NCBI RefSeq assembly: GCF_026210795.1 | Contig: NC_089446.1 | Span: 62,001-126,000 of the forward strand | Length of the DNA: 64,000 nucleotides | Reading direction: 5' to 3' | Source of the DNA: Rhizophagus irregularis | Lineage: Eukaryota; Glomeromycota; Glomeromycetes; Glomerales; Glomeraceae | In this document: piece after piece, positions 10,380 to 23,619 of the stretch | Numbering within the stretch: position 1 is the first letter of the stretch | Layout: each line of letters starts with the position of its first letter | Program-made: the position numbers and the translations under genes | Notes under the pieces: model-generated | Told to the model about the DNA's origin: nothing | What the model saw: only the letters and a program-made list of their open reading frames with translations | Databases searched by the model: none

Positions 10380-11290
10380 GGCTAATTTGTTTACCTTTAA
10401 TTAAAATATTGATTTTATTACATTTTTATTATACAAAATACTATATAATATACAGTAAATTGGGAATGAGTATTAAAAAATTTTTATTTAATGTTATTAT
10501 ACTATAATTTGGTAAATATTTCTTTTAAATTAATATAATTCTTAGCACTTACTATATACTGTATGTTAAAAATTTGTAACTCAACTTTAAACATAAATAT
10601 CTCCAGATCCAATGATTTAATTGGTAAGCTCTTTTTTCATTTATATAGACCAGATTAAAGGCTTTCTAAAGAGCCTAAATTTATAAAAAATGGATTAGTG
10701 GATCCCAAGATATTTGCATTTAAATATGTTAAAAAATTCGTACCTCAACTTTAAATGTAAATATCTTCAGATTTAATGATTCAATCAGCGAACTCTTTTT
10801 TGCCTATAACGTTTAAAATAAGGGCTTTCCAATAAGCCTAAAATTATAGAAAACAGATTGATCAGTGAATCTTGATATATTTGCATTTAAAGATGGTAAT
10901 ACAAACTCTGACATAAAATAATTATTTTTATTGTTTGAAAATAACTATTATGATACTATCTTTTATATGATATTTTTATTATACTTTTATAAACATTTAT
11001 AGCTATTAAAACTATATAAATTTTTATTTTACTTTATATTTTATTAAAATATACTTACTTTTTAATAATATATATTAAAAATTCCATATATATGAGAAAT
11101 GGGTTTTTTTACAGCTCTTTTACATTTAATAATTTAAGTTTCGCAAATGTAAATTTTTGTTCAACTTATTATTTAGTCAAGTGATCATTAATCAGATGAT
11201 TTTTTGGTATTACAAAACAATTTTGAATAATAAAAATTGTGAAAATCAATTCAATAACTCTTTTTAATGCAGAGTAAATAAATCAGCCCA
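10380..11290. mobile_element. TA-flanked non-autonomous element, short copy
   Basis: A 911-bp copy of the element at 6581-8394 without its nested insertions. The right end cagccca is followed by TA; the left end GGCTAATTTGTTTACC is slightly altered. It serves as the empty-site reference that proves the two insertions in the long copy. Confidence 0.75.
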
Positions 11291-11645
11291 TATGTTCTAA
11301 TAATAATTCTATTGATTTGAACAACCAGTTCTTTAATATTATAAAATTTTAGCTTCTAGTAACAATCCTATTGATTTAGCGACCAGTTCTTTGTATACAT
11401 GAAACTGAAATTGGTTAATTTTGACCTCCGAAATGGTCGAAATGGTCGAAATAATTTCGACTTGACCCCTCCAAAAGTCGAAATGGTCAAAATTACATCA
11501 TAATCATATGATTTTATAGTAAACAATAATTTTAAAATTCAAAGTTAACGAACTCCGCATCCAGTGATTCGATTTTTATGATCTTTACACGGTTGGATTC
11601 AGCTCATCGAGAGGATTCCAATGATATGTATTTCATATTTGTAGC

Positions 11646-14600
11646 TAGGGATGGTATCGGTTTAAGTGAAACCGGTTTAGCTGCAGTTTGAAACCGAACT
11701 GATATGAGGCGGTTTGAACATTTCAAACCGCGGTTTGATTCGACTGGTTCAAACTGTGGCTCAACTTGTGGTTCAAACCATGATTCAAGCTGAATTAGCT
11801 TTTGATCAGAGTTTCGGTATTAAACATAAAACATGTGACTGATCTACCAATCGTTTCATTGAGATGATAAATTGATAATCTAATTTTTTTTTTAAAAAAA
11901 AAAATCCTTTTTTGTACGGGGTTTTTTATAGAATTTTTTTATTTTTTTTAAAAAAGTTATTTTCGGTTTTATTACCAAAACATTTATTTCTTATCACTTT
12001 AAAATAGTTATTTTCGGTTTTATTGCCAAAACTTTTATTTCTTATTACTTTTAAAAAATCGTTTTTTCTATTATTTAATCTTTTTTATTATTTAAAAAAA
12101 AATCGTTCTTTTTTATTTTTGTAAGTACGAACTTCGAAGGTAGGAAGAGGGAACAGCCAACAGGGGTTTGCTTTTTATATATATAAGAACGTTTACTAAC
12201 GTTCTTTAACTTTTTTTATGTAGATTTCAGACTGAAACCTGAAATTGGAGACGGGTAAGTAGGGAGAGAGAATAGTGTTTGCTCTTTATATGTAAGAACG
12301 TTTATTAACGTTCTTTAACTTTCAATTTTGGAGATAATTAAGTGTTCTAAAAGGGTAAAGGTTTTTTTTTTTATATAAGTTTTTGTAAATTCCAAAATAG
12401 AATCTTTTAAGGAATAATTTCTTGTAGAAGTAGATCACAATATATATATTACATGATCGCAGAATCTATAATATTGTAGAATCAATAAATTAATTACATT
12501 GTCTTCCTTGTAATTATTTAGTTCCTTAAAAAAAAATAATAATAATCAAATTCCTTTTTAGTTGAATTTAAGGACTTGTTTTTTTTAAAAAAAAATGATA
12601 AAATGCGTTTTTTTAATAAAATAAAATAAAATAACAATTTGAAGGAACGTTTTGTTAAAAAAAATTAAAAAAAATTAATTTTTTTTTTAATAGATAGTAT
12701 ATGATATATGATTGATATCAAAAATGATCAGAGCCTAACTGAATAAAGTAAAACTCCGAACTGTTTTTTTAATAAAAAAATGTTTCGGCATTTTTTTATA
12801 CAAAAAATTTCGGGTCAGTTCGGAGCTCTATAATAAATCTTTCTTTCCTATTTTTTATCCAACTTTCCGATGGATTCTTTGAATTTTTGTAAGTTTATAA
12901 TTAGAGAATCTTTAATTTTTACTTTTTTAATTACAATATAACTATATAAGGCACGTTGATCAAGGAGTTAATAATAATTAAATTTCTACTTTCCGATTTT
13001 CGTTCTTCCTGACCCCTTTTTTTTGAAAATTGCAAAAATGTCTAGTGAATATACTTTTGATGATACAGCTATTAGTGATATTAGTGATCAATCAGTTATA
13101 GACATTACCGATGACAGAAATCAAAAATCTAATGGAGGATCAATTAGAAATAATAAAACTTCATCTTCATCCGAGATAAATGAATTTTTTATCAGGACAA
13201 AGGACTCTCAAAAATGTCGAATATGTGCAACTGTATATAGTAGTTCTACTTCAACTGGAACTTTGAAGAAACATTTAGAAAAGAAGCATCCAACTGAATA
13301 CCAACGTAAATTTACTCAAACAACCTTAAATTTTCAACGTACACATCCATATAGTCGTAAAGAAAATTTTGAAAAAAGTAAAAATTTAATTGATTGGATA
13401 GTAACAAGTTTGCAGCCATTTTCCGTAGTAGAGGAGGATTATTTCATTGAAATAATCGAAAAATTTGATCCACGTTATCGTATACCAAATCGTAAATATA
13501 TTAAAAAGCATGTAATTAATAGATTTGAAAATCGGCGTAAAATATTAAAGTATGACATTGAAAAAATTAAAAGTGGAATATCTTTAACTACTGACATGTG
13601 GACGTCTGACAATAGTCATACTGCATTTCTTGGAGTAACCTGTCATTACATTGATGATAATTGGACACTTAGACATTTTTTACTTGATATTATACCATTT
13701 CACGAATCACACACTGGTAAAAATATGGCACAAACTTTAACAAATTTATTATCAGAATTGAATCTATCCTCTAAAGCATTTGCAATTACAACAGATAATG
13801 CTGCAGCAATGCTTGTGTGTGAAAGAAAAATGAAAAATGAATTGAAAAATACATTTAATAATATTAATTTTTCTCATTTTCGGTGTGGTGCACATATTCT
13901 CAATCTTGCTGTGCAACATGGGTTGCAGGTACATGATGCGTCTGTTGACAAAGTTAGAAAATTTATGATTAAGGTTCGCAATTCTAATAAACTTTTAGAA
14001 GATTTACAGCGCATATTTAAGTCTCAATCTATTGAATTTCTATCGCTACAACTTGATATTAATACACGCTGGAATTTAACATTTTTAATGATTAATAAAA
14101 TGATTCAAATAAAAGTTTAAGCAAATATGCTTATAGCACAACATTCAAATGAATTTACAAATATTCATTTTGATGATAATGATTGGGAAAATTTAAACGT
14201 AAGTTGGATTAAATGTAATTATTAATAAATAAGTATTAATTATTTAAAAATTTTTTTTTTATTCCTAGGAACTTATATCTGTTTTGTCACCTTTTTACTC
14301 TGCTACTTTGACACTTTCTTCATCTATATATCCAACAATTGGAGATCTCCGCCTGACTTTTTGGACTTTAATCTAACATTTACAATATGAAATTTCGGTT
14401 AATCAGACACAATATTTATTAGCAGATTCTATACTTCAAAAATTAAATGAATATTGGGAGATCATTGATAATACAACAATCGTAGCAACAATATTGGATC
14501 CACGTACTAAATGCTCCACTTTTACATTAGAAGAAAATACAAGAGCGATTGAAATTATTAAAAGAAAAATAAATAATTATGCTCAAAATAATAATGATAA

Positions 14601-15323
14601 TGTTGTAAATATAGCACAACAATGTAGATTGCCTCAATCACAAACGTTTAATAGACTTGATACCCATGCTTACTTAAAAAGTCTAGTAGATAAATTTCGT
14701 CCAACAACACAATCCGTTTCAAGTAATGAATTAGAAAGATATTTATCTTTGCCCCAAGATGATAATTGTGATTCTTTAATATGGTGGAATTCTTATAAAA
14801 AAAATTTTCCAATTCTTTCAGCCATGGCTAAAGATCACCTTGCTATTCAAGCAACTTCAGTATCCTGTGAACAAGCATTTTCTATTGCTGGTTTAACTAT
14901 TTCCAAGGTGCGAAATCGTTTAAATCCAGAAACAGCTTGTGCCTTATTATGTTTAAAAAGTTGGATTACTGAAAAAATTGGCGAAGATAATAATGAGGAT
15001 GATCAACCTGATAGCGATGATGATGGTGATGATGGTGAGAAAGAAAATGAAACAAATGAATAGGTTTAAATTTTAAGTGAAAAATTTTATTTTTGATGTT
15101 AACAAATTATGAAATAAATAAAATAAAATAATTGTGAATGCTATTACTAATTGTTATATAATAATATAAATTATAAATGATATAATAATTTAATGATTAA
15201 ATATATAAACTGCAGTTTGAACTGTGGTTTGCACTAAATAATAAACCGTGGACGGTTCAGTTTGCTGTCTAAACTGCTGGTTTATAAACTGAACTGAGCC
15301 GAACCGAACTGATACCATCCCTA
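11646..15323 (+). mobile_element. hAT transposon, nearly complete
   Basis: The ends are TAGGGATGGTATCGGTTTAA and, reversed, TAGGGATGGTATCAGTTCGG, with an exact 8-bp duplication TTTGTAGC at 11638-11645 and 15324-15331. Both ends carry clusters of aaaccg/gtttgaac words. It has one transposase gene (13038-15063) with a long non-coding leader that contains repeated aacgttcttt words. Length 3.68 kb is normal for a full hAT. Intact termini plus few mutations indicate a recent insertion. Confidence 0.9.
13038..15063 (+). pseudogene. hAT transposase with one intron and two stop codons
   Basis: This gene cuts and pastes the surrounding element by a DDE reaction. The N-terminus has a BED zinc finger (CRIC, then HLEKKH; residues about 57-82 from the ATG at 13038). 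The RNase H core shows TTDMWTS and TTDNAAAM with the catalytic Asp residues, then CGAHILNLAV. The C-terminus has ATSVSCEQAFSIAG (catalytic Glu) and the hATC dimer region ending KSWI, then an acidic tail. A 70-bp intron at 14199-14268 (gtaag...cctag) restores phase. Two in-frame TAA codons, at 14118-14120 and 14374-14376, would end translation early. The rest is open, so the damage is slight; a sequencing error is possible at either. Confidence 0.85.
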
Positions 15324-16022
15324 TTTGTAGCATTGATATTGACGGAGTTATTCACGTTTAAAATTTGGTATTAAATAGTCTTATAATTTTTATAGTAAAC
15401 AATAATTTTAAAATTCAAAGTTAACGAACTCCGCATCCAGTGATTCAATTTTTATGATCTTTACGCGGTTGGATTCAGCTCATCGAGAGGAATCCAATGA
15501 TATGTATTTCATATTTGTAGCATTAATATTGACGGAGTTATTCACGTATAAAATTTGGTATTAAATAGTCTTATAATTTTTATAGTAAACAATAATTTTA
15601 AAATTCAAAGTTAATGAACTCCGCATCCAGTGATTCGATTTTTATGATCTTTACGCGGTTAGATTCAGCTCATCGAGAGGACTCCAATGATATGTATATC
15701 ATATCTGTAGAATCAATATTGAAGGAGTTATTCACGTTTAAAATTTTATATTAAATTATAATTATAAAAATCACATGACTATGATGTAATTTCGACCATT
15801 TCGACTTTAATTTCGACTTTTGACCTTCCCAAGTCGAAATATTTCTACTTTTGGGCTTTAATTTTGACTTCATGTATAGTTCTTTGATATTATAATATTT
15901 TAACTTCTAGTAACAATCCTATTGATTTGAGTGACCAGTTCTTTAATATTTAAAATTTAGCTTTTAGTAATAATCCTGTTAATTCAAGTGACCAGTTCTT
16001 TGATATTATAAAACTTAGCTTC

Positions 16023-16990
16023 TAGTAATACTAATTAAAGTAATAACTTGTCACGCAGAATTCTCTTTGGCAAGTCATCTGTTCTCATAAATTTAAGAAC
16101 ATATTTAAACAACTTACTATTTTGATCAATGAAAATATTCCCATCACGATCAAAATTATTGCAAGATTCTAAAGAACCCAAATAATACTAATATAACTCA
16201 CAAGTAAACTTTAAGTACTGAAGTAAAAATACATTTTATGACATAACTCTATCAATATTAAAGCTATAAATTCGATTTTACTATCATTAGAATCCTCTCA
16301 CTGAGATGAATCCAATGATATAAATTTTATTAAAATTGAATTACTAGTTGTATTAAAAACAGGGGTATATAGGATAACAAAATTTGAAAATATCCCTATA
16401 ATACGCAACTTTTGAAGAATTTTAATATAAACTCTACGTAAACTCAAATGTAAGTTGTATCAGTATTGTTCAGAGTTCTGATTTTGAAAAGAAATTCATT
16501 TTTTTTAAGTATTTTTTTTTGTGGTAGTGTAAAGTATACCATCAGTATTAAGAGTTATAATAAGATTATTTTCTTCTTAATGTAAAGTTAAAGCTTCATC
16601 TTAGTAATGCAATAAATAAAGTCAATTTACTGTAAATCGGTTGAATTATTGATATAAAAACAAATTATATTACCTCAATTTTGTATATGATATATTTATT
16701 GCTTCCAACCATTTTGGAGGGTAAAAAATGAATTTTTGTTTCATCAGAAAAAGCAAATTTTTGCCATTGAACGAATTGGTAAAAAATTCTTAGATTTAAA
16801 GTATGCATGTCTGTACAGATTATTTAGTATCTTGAGGATGTAAGATATATCAACTAAAAATTTGTTTAAAATAAAATCTTTATTGTTTTGCTACTTTTGC
16901 CAGTTAGTTGACTTCCTATAAACACAGAATTGCTTAAAGGGCAACAAGAAGTTATCTTTCATTTCTTGTGATTTAAATATAAGATAAAAA
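16023..16990. other. Intergenic, no gene
   Basis: One copy of the dispersed dyad (gaatcctctcactgagatgaatccaatgat, about 16290-16320) is recognisable. Otherwise I see no coding sequence. Confidence 0.4.
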
Positions 16991-17019
16991 AAGTCTAAGT
17001 ATAAGAAACATAATTATGA

Positions 17020-17165
17020 CGCAAAAATGTAAAGCATGAGCATATACATATGAGTATAAGCGTAAGCAATAAGCAATGAGCATGAGTGTATGCAATGAGC
17101 AATAAGCAATAAGCAGTGAGCAATGAATATGAACAATAAGCATAAGCAATAAGCAATAAATGTGA
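17020..17165. repeat. AGCAATA-type simple repeat
   Basis: Irregular tandem copies of agcaata/agcaatg/agcataag over about 145 bp. The open frame on the minus strand here (Leu-Ile-Ala-Tyr-Cys repeats) is only a translation of the repeat. Confidence 0.7.
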
Positions 17166-18456
17166 CTCTCAGAATCCATTTGTTTGTTACAAAGGAAAGT
17201 ATATAACCGATTCCTCCTCCAGAATCAGTAGATCTTCAACATAGTAACTTCTTTCAAGGTTTTCTAAAAAAGATTTGTAACATAAAAACATTTCTTCATT
17301 TACTTCCTTCCATAATATATTCTGTATGAATAGGAACTTGAGGGAGAAGACTTTTTTGAATTAAAAAGAAAGACAAAACAATCCACTATTTCAAAAAAAA
17401 AAAATTTTAATTTTTGAAAGGAAAAGATAGGAATTATGATAATTTTTCATATTATTAATTATAAATAACAATATAATGATGTAATATGTGTAATATGTGT
17501 AAGGAAATATATCACTATACACCACATAGGTGTTCATACATATAATCAAAGTTATAATTTATATCAAAAATATTAAAAGTCTGAAAGAATCCTTGATGCT
17601 AGTATTTCTAACAATAAATATAGTAGCACCTTCCTCTCAGATGTAATTATTAATATTTTTTTTTATATTAGGTAACAGAACCATTGGTAATTCATTTTTT
17701 GTTAGTGTGTCTAAACTTTGAAGCATCAATTGACTACAAAAAATAAATACAATATTTTTTATTTTACTTGTATCAAAATTTATCATTTCATGTACATAAA
17801 TAAAAATAAAAGTAAAACACATGCAAATATAACAACTTGGTCAATCACATAACATTGTGATAGGATATGGCTCATACAGGACAAAGGTTGTATTACTATT
17901 ATTGCAACATAGTATGTCTTCAGTTACACTTTAAACAAATGATAAGAAATATTCAATGTTATGTGGCAAATGCAAATGCAAAACACTTTATTATTAATAT
18001 AGAGGTAAAAAATAAATACAAAGTTCAGGACTACATCCATGATGTATGACGTTTATACTAATATTAGTAATATATATGATTATTATAATTCTCATTTTTT
18101 TTTTCACTAACCAATGCCTTATCCTTTAAACAAACTCATAACAGAATAAATCAGAACCTTTCTTATATTAATGATAGCTATATTCTAAACCTTTACTTAA
18201 ACTGATCTTTTCTCTTTTATAAAATCAAATATCTCTATATTTTTTTAAGCATGATTTATAATCATATGGATAGGAATAACTGATGGTTCTTAGTAATTCC
18301 ATTAATAATTTTCCACAACTTTTCATGTTTATCAAAGACTGGGAAATCTGAATTCTTGTAACTACTTATATGTAAATTATGTTGAGAACAAATTCAAATC
18401 AAAAAAATAAAAAGCTAGTTACTTACAAGTCATCTTAGCAAATAAAGCTCTAATAG

Positions 18457-18897
18457 GACCTCGCTTACTTATAAGATAGGTCACCCCAGGCTTAAGGTAA
18501 AAATTATATATAAAATTCTTTGCAGATCCTACTATAAAAAGAAATTTTATGTTATATTGTTATGATTTTTTTCCTTTTTAACCAATTAACCAATAGAATT
18601 TAAGAAAAAAGTAAGGTAAAAACTATTAGTAAAGGGCAAATTTTTTACAGTAATCTTTATTATAAGTAAGTGGAGTTTACTTACTTATAAGATAGGTCAC
18701 CCCCAGGCCTAAGGTAAAAATCATATATATAATTTTTTGCAGATTTTACTATAAAAGAAAATTTTATGTTACATTGTTATGATTTTTTTCCTTTTTAGCT
18801 AATTAACCAATAGAATTTAAGAAAAAAGTAAGGTAAAAACTATTAGTAAAGAGCCAATTTTCTATGGTGACCTTTATTATAAGTAAGCGAAGTCCTG
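18457..18897. mobile_element. MITE-B copies 2 and 3 in tandem
   Basis: Two copies of the ~220-bp MITE-B lie head to tail, meeting at about 18668-18680 (gtaagtggagtttacttact). Each has the start cttacttataagataggtca and the end ttattataagtaag. The outer ends (AGGACCTCGCTTACTTATAA and, reversed, AGGACTTCGCTTACTTATAA) form a clean inverted repeat. The pair may have moved as one unit into the decayed gene. The same tandem arrangement recurs at 42558-42955. Confidence 0.7.
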
Positions 18898-20475
18898 TTC
18901 TGCTCTAACATATTCAAAATATCACCTTTGAGCATTCTCCAAACATCTTATATTTCCCTTTTAGTAAGATATGATCCCCTACTAACCTTCAAAATCTCAT
19001 GCTTAGTATTTTTATTGTTATCTACCAAATGCTTGATATTAATAAAGAATTATTTAGAACATGGCAAATAATATCAGTAATAGAAAAATAATATGCATTT
19101 CCAATATTTTTTGATGTTGAAAGTGTTTTCTTGCTAGAGATGTACTAATTGGAAAGTCACAACTAAGTGGAATGTTGCTAATATACTTGCGATTATCAAT
19201 AACTTCACAAAAAGCATAGTCAAGCCAAATTTTATTTCCATTGTCTCCATAAATATCATAGTGATAATACTCAGTAATCTTAGCATAGGTGCTGATCTTA
19301 TTATCAAAAAATTGTTAATATTAAAATAATATCAAAAATTTTATTAAACATTTATTTTGTCAGTATCAGCACTTCCTAGTTGAATTACTGCATTTTAAAT
19401 TCATTAACTCTATGTTGTGCTGTAATAAGTATAAAGCTTTTTCTGGTTCATCATTTTTTCTAAACAGTACCTTTAATGTGCATACATACTTGACTTAAGA
19501 GTTTTATAATATTTGTGATAAACAAATTTAACACATTCATAATCATATATACAGGATATATGTCGAATTTGGTAGGTAAATTAATTGGCGTCCCTTTAAG
19601 TTGATCGATCTAAACCATTAAAGAAGCCTCTCCATTAATCATTTGTGGCCTTATGCAAGATAAAGATGGTACCTTTTCTCCCAAAAAGTGTCTGACACAT
19701 CATCAAACTGATTAAAAAGATTAGTATTCTTAACTCTAGAAACTTTACGATTACAAAGCATTATTATTGCATTATTTATAAACAGTTTTTCTTTTAGATG
19801 TTCTACCATAATATGTTAGATAATAAATTTTTAGTTAAAATACAAATTGATATTCAAATTTGATAATCATACAAACTTGCTATATTTAAATAGTTAAATT
19901 CTTCAAATAAGTTTGCATTTTTTTTCAACTTCAACTTTACTGCAGAATCTTTATGGCGTTACTTTTAGTTTTTGAGATAATATCTTCTTTGCTTTTTTAC
20001 AGATCTGAGTTACAGGATATTTATATTCTCTGAGTCTATTCTCAGTACCAAGAATATTATACTTAATCAACCATTTTTCAAGATTTTCTAGGTAAAAAAC
20101 TCTCTTTTTCATTGTTTTCATTATTAACAAAGAATACAAAGAGAGTATTAGCATTATAATCGGCTACCTACATTGGATAAAGACTTTTATGCCAGAATAT
20201 ATTCTTTATCTATTTGTAATATATTATTTATTCAATAATTTTCGCATAATACAGATCTTTAAATCCAGGTTGAACACAAGTTGGAATTATATAGTTACTT
20301 GCGTCTTCATCTAAATATAACTTATGTTAAAATATAACTATGTCTTAGTAGAAATACGTGAAAGTCATTAAAAATAGTGAATCAACAATAATATTCGTAA
20401 ATTCTTCTTCTGAAAGATTCTTGTCATTTTAATAATCACCAATTTTTTCTTCAAGCTTTTTATACCTATTGTGCT

Positions 20476-20720
20476 TAAGGTTGCTTGCCTAAACCTCTCC
20501 AAAATTCTACGATTAGTTTCTCCAAGATTTTACTATAGTTTTATTATAGTTTCGGCAAAGTTTTGGCAGTTTCAGCATTTATAATAAGTTTCATCAGGTT
20601 TCGTCTTTCTCCAAAGTTTTGCCAACTTTTTAATAAGACTTTCATATAATTTCAGCAAAGTTTCGCTATTTCAGCATTTCGCCAACTTGTCAAAACCCCC
20701 TAGTTTTTCCAGCAACCTTA
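20476..20720. mobile_element. MITE-C copy 3, exact 8-bp duplication
   Basis: A 245-bp element with ends TAAGGTTGCTTGCCTAAACC and, reversed, TAAGGTTGCTGGAAAAACTA. The target duplication ATTGTGCT is perfect at 20468-20475 and 20721-20728. It sits in the decayed Crinkler-like gene, and the coding reading on both sides can be followed across it. Confidence 0.9.
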
Positions 20721-20990
20721 ATTGTGCTATCATTTTTCAGAGAGAATTCGTTGTCATCACAAATATGTACTATCCAAAACTAAGTTACTGGCCATAATCC
20801 TGAAAATTTTATCATTTTTCTTCTGTACTTCATCAAAAATTTTATTTTTAAAGGAATCGACAGTTTCACTGGTGTTAATATCAATATTAAAATTGCTTCA
20901 GAGATAGTAAGTGAGTTTAATTTCCATGTGTTTTTGCAAAAAAATATTACAAAAAGCACAGAATTTATTAATATACAAATCATATGACAA

Positions 20991-23160
20991 ATTTACTGAC
21001 TTTCCTAATGTAACCTGAAAAAAATGTCACAAAATAGCCAGTATTATGCAACTTGACTGAAATTAAGTATGGCGTACATGTGACGAATAAAGTATGATGA
21101 ATAAGTTTTTACCTAGAAAATGAAAATGCAGTGGAGTGTGACAGTTGTGACAAAAAAAAGTCATGTGATTTTTTGTGACATTTTTTTTAGGTTATGCTGA
21201 GAAAATCCAAATTTACTAGCATAGGTAAAAATCCATTAATTATTGGCTAATTTTCATGTGATAATCAACACTAATTAGCCAATAATTTTGCTCTTATATT
21301 ACCAATAAATTTAGTATCGCTTAGTTAAAATATTACATATAATTTAATAATACAAATTTCTTTTAATCTGTAAAAAACAATTTTTTTAAAATTTTATTAC
21401 TTATGTAATTATATAACAACCTATATAATTCAGCAAATAACCTATAATCCTATATAATAACTTATATAATAATCTACAATAATTATAAATGTACAAAAAA
21501 ATACTTGTAAAACTACTATTACATTTATTCTATATGAAAAAAAATCATTATTGTACAGTTCTTTCATTCTATTAAAAGAAAAATTCTAATTTACTTCAAT
21601 TCTTAAAGTCTGGCAATTTTTTTCATCCATAAAAAAGAATTTTTTTTTTTCAAATTGGATAATGATCTAGATTATAGATTGCATCTCACCCAATTCAGAG
21701 TGACACAAATTGCAGGAAAAGAAGTTAATCAGCAATATTATATTGTTTAACCGATTGCTGCCCGATTGCTAACTATTTGACTTATCAATTTACCGACTAC
21801 GAACTGGACTTTAGAATTATGTAAGGAGGGAGAGATAACATATTTTTTTTAAGAGAAACATTTTAATGCTTTTTTTTTTCTTTTTTTTAGGTTTTTGGAT
21901 GAATAATACAACCTGGAAATAATTTTTTTCTCAATATTTACAATTAAAAAATTTGTAAATTGGAATGCCATTTATCTTTATTAAATAAATATTTTTTTAA
22001 GCCAATCAGTCACTAATTGGCTATTCATTTGGTAGCTGATTTTTATATTAAAGAATAAATAAAAATCCTAAATTCTTAAAAACTATCAGATATTGCAAAC
22101 CAATCAGTAACCAATCGGTTATATCAAATTGGTGACTAATTGGTGACTAATTGTCAATAATAAACTTAATATACTGTATAGTACTATCTAAGAAATCCTC
22201 CTATCTGCGTACCCTATTATAATATATCCGAGTATAATATGTGGTTAAAAAATCTTAATTCTGATAAGAACTCAGCTTAGAAATTCTGGATGAAACTGAA
22301 ATATTTAGTCATTAGATTAAACCGAAATAGTTTAGACATTTAAAATTAAAAGACGAAATGCTGAAATTCAATATTCCATAGTATTTTCATGGATTTTTTA
22401 TAGATTTCCATGGATTTTTAATTATAATAATTACTTATAAAAAAAAAATAATAAATTTATATTAAAATATAATATTTTTTAAAGGAATTTATAAAACTAT
22501 TATATATATAATATAATTTCATATATTTTTATAATAAAACTATAATTTTATATAATTAAAATTTAAACTTAAAAATTATTACTATATAGTTTAGTTAATA
22601 ACGAAACCAAAACTAGTTGGTGATGAAACTGAAATTTTTAGTAAAAAGAGTTTAACCAAATATCACTAAATTTCAGCTAATTCTGACCAATTTTTCCATA
22701 TTTCATCCCTGAGTATAATTCAATTTTTAAGTTGGTGAAATTGATATATACCCAGGGTATTTTAGGCAGTGCTATACGGTATTTATCAAAACAAACTTAA
22801 AAGTTCAGATTAAGTATAATTTAACTTGCTTTATAAAACTATAATGCTAATTTTTTAACTTTAATACGTAAATTAAATATTGTAAACAAATCGGCAACCA
22901 ATCAGTTACTAATCAGTCATATGACCAATTGGTGACTGATTGGCAATCTATGCCTGGTTGGTGATTGATAAGTAACAGATTAAAAGAATCGGTCACTAAT
23001 AAGTAACCAATCAATCAATAATCAGTCATATGACCGATTGGTGACTGATTTTTCATATTTTGACCTGTGCAGATAACCTTAGTTATAGTTATACAATATT
23101 TATTTATAGTTATATTTATTTCTAGTTAGTTATATTTAGATTAATTATATTTATAATTTA
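20991..23160. other. Intergenic repeats, no gene
   Basis: No gene. At 22080-22150 and 22870-23060 there are many direct and inverted copies of aatcagt/ccaatcggt, with a near-palindromic block aatcagtcatatgaccgatt present twice. They look like the subterminal part of another non-autonomous element whose ends I could not fix. Confidence 0.4.
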
Positions 23161-23269
23161 GTTATTATTAGTTTAGTTATAAATAATTTATCATTGTATC
23201 AATAAAACTATTGTATCAACAAAATGATTATATCAATGATAATTCATTATATAAATAAGAAATAATTAC

Positions 23270-23435
23270 AATCAACTTTGTTATAACGAACCTTAGGTTC
23301 CAAATCTCAACTTTGTTATAGAGCTATAGTAAAGATTTTAAGAGATTTGATTGGTTAATTCATTATAGCAAGGGGAAATTTATTATAGTTTTCTGAAAAA
23401 TTCACTATATCAAGGGTTTGCTATATCAAGGTTTG
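23270..23435. repeat. pogo/Tc1-like terminal fragment
   Basis: Read on the minus strand from 23433, the sequence starts CAGTCAAACCTTGATATAGC and repeats ctatatc/gttatagcgaa words inward. This is the style of pogo-type (Tc1/mariner) ends. No partner end or transposase lies nearby; a matching style of end is at 56612. Probably a remnant. Confidence 0.45.
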
Positions 23436-23487
23436 ACTGTATTACTCAAAAGATAGATGTAATCAAATAGAACTAAATAGAAGGATT

Positions 23488-23608
23488 GGGTTCCAAATGT
23501 CAAAATTCTGAAAATCCTGAACCAGGCAGCATTATACTTAATGCTGGCCAATTTTTTAGGATTTCGTATCATTCAGAATTTTGACATTTGGGATTTTATA
23601 CAGATCCC
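23488..23608. mobile_element. 121-bp MITE with 9-bp flanking repeat
   Basis: The ends GGGTTCCAAATGTCAAAATT and, reversed, GGGATCTGTATAAAATCCCA share an inner arm caaatgtcaaaattctgaa. It is flanked by exact AGAAGGATT (23479-23487 and 23609-23617). Non-coding hairpin. Confidence 0.7.
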
Positions 23609-23619
23609 AGAAGGATTAC

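Larger units (their letters stand above)
11394..15878. mobile_element. hAT-type element carrying another hAT
   Basis: The ends are TATACATGAA and, reversed, the same, with an exact 8-bp target duplication GTTCTTTG (11386-11393 and 15879-15886) inside the 50-bp repeat. Subterminal clusters of gtcgaaatggtcgaaat lie at both ends. Its own body is short and holds about three direct copies (11515-11645, 15399-15530, 15585-15715) of a module with aactccgcatccagtgattc and agctcatcgagagga. The rest is the inserted hAT at 11646-15323. Confidence 0.85.
10317..16022. repeat. ~50-bp tandem repeat split by insertions
   Basis: Units resembling aatcctattgatttgag followed by cgaccagttctttaatatta occur at 10325-10375, 11299-11352, 11353-11393, 15879-15905, 15913-15965 and 15972-16022. 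They were one short array, now separated by the TA-flanked element at 10380-11290 and the hAT-type element at 11394-15878. The unit is non-coding. Confidence 0.75.
17190..20990 (-). pseudogene. Decayed gene, Crinkler-like N-terminus
   Basis: Broken minus-strand coding pieces can be followed over 3.8 kb. At 20905-20730 the reading INTSETVDSFKNKIFDEVQK, then IFRIMASNLVLW and VHICDDNEFSLKN, has the layout of the ubiquitin-like header of Crinkler (CRN) effectors (TV-x-x-LK-x-x-I, then L-x-LW-x-V-x-I). Later pieces include LSCIRPQMINGEASLMV, QLKGTPINLPTKFDIYP, GDNGNKIWLDYAFCEVI, KHEILKVSRGSYLTKRE and ENLERSYYVEDLLILEE. MITE-C copy 3 and the MITE-B pair interrupt it. CRN proteins are known in arbuscular mycorrhizal fungi. 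The header assignment is by pattern only, and the C-terminal domain is not identified. Confidence 0.4.
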
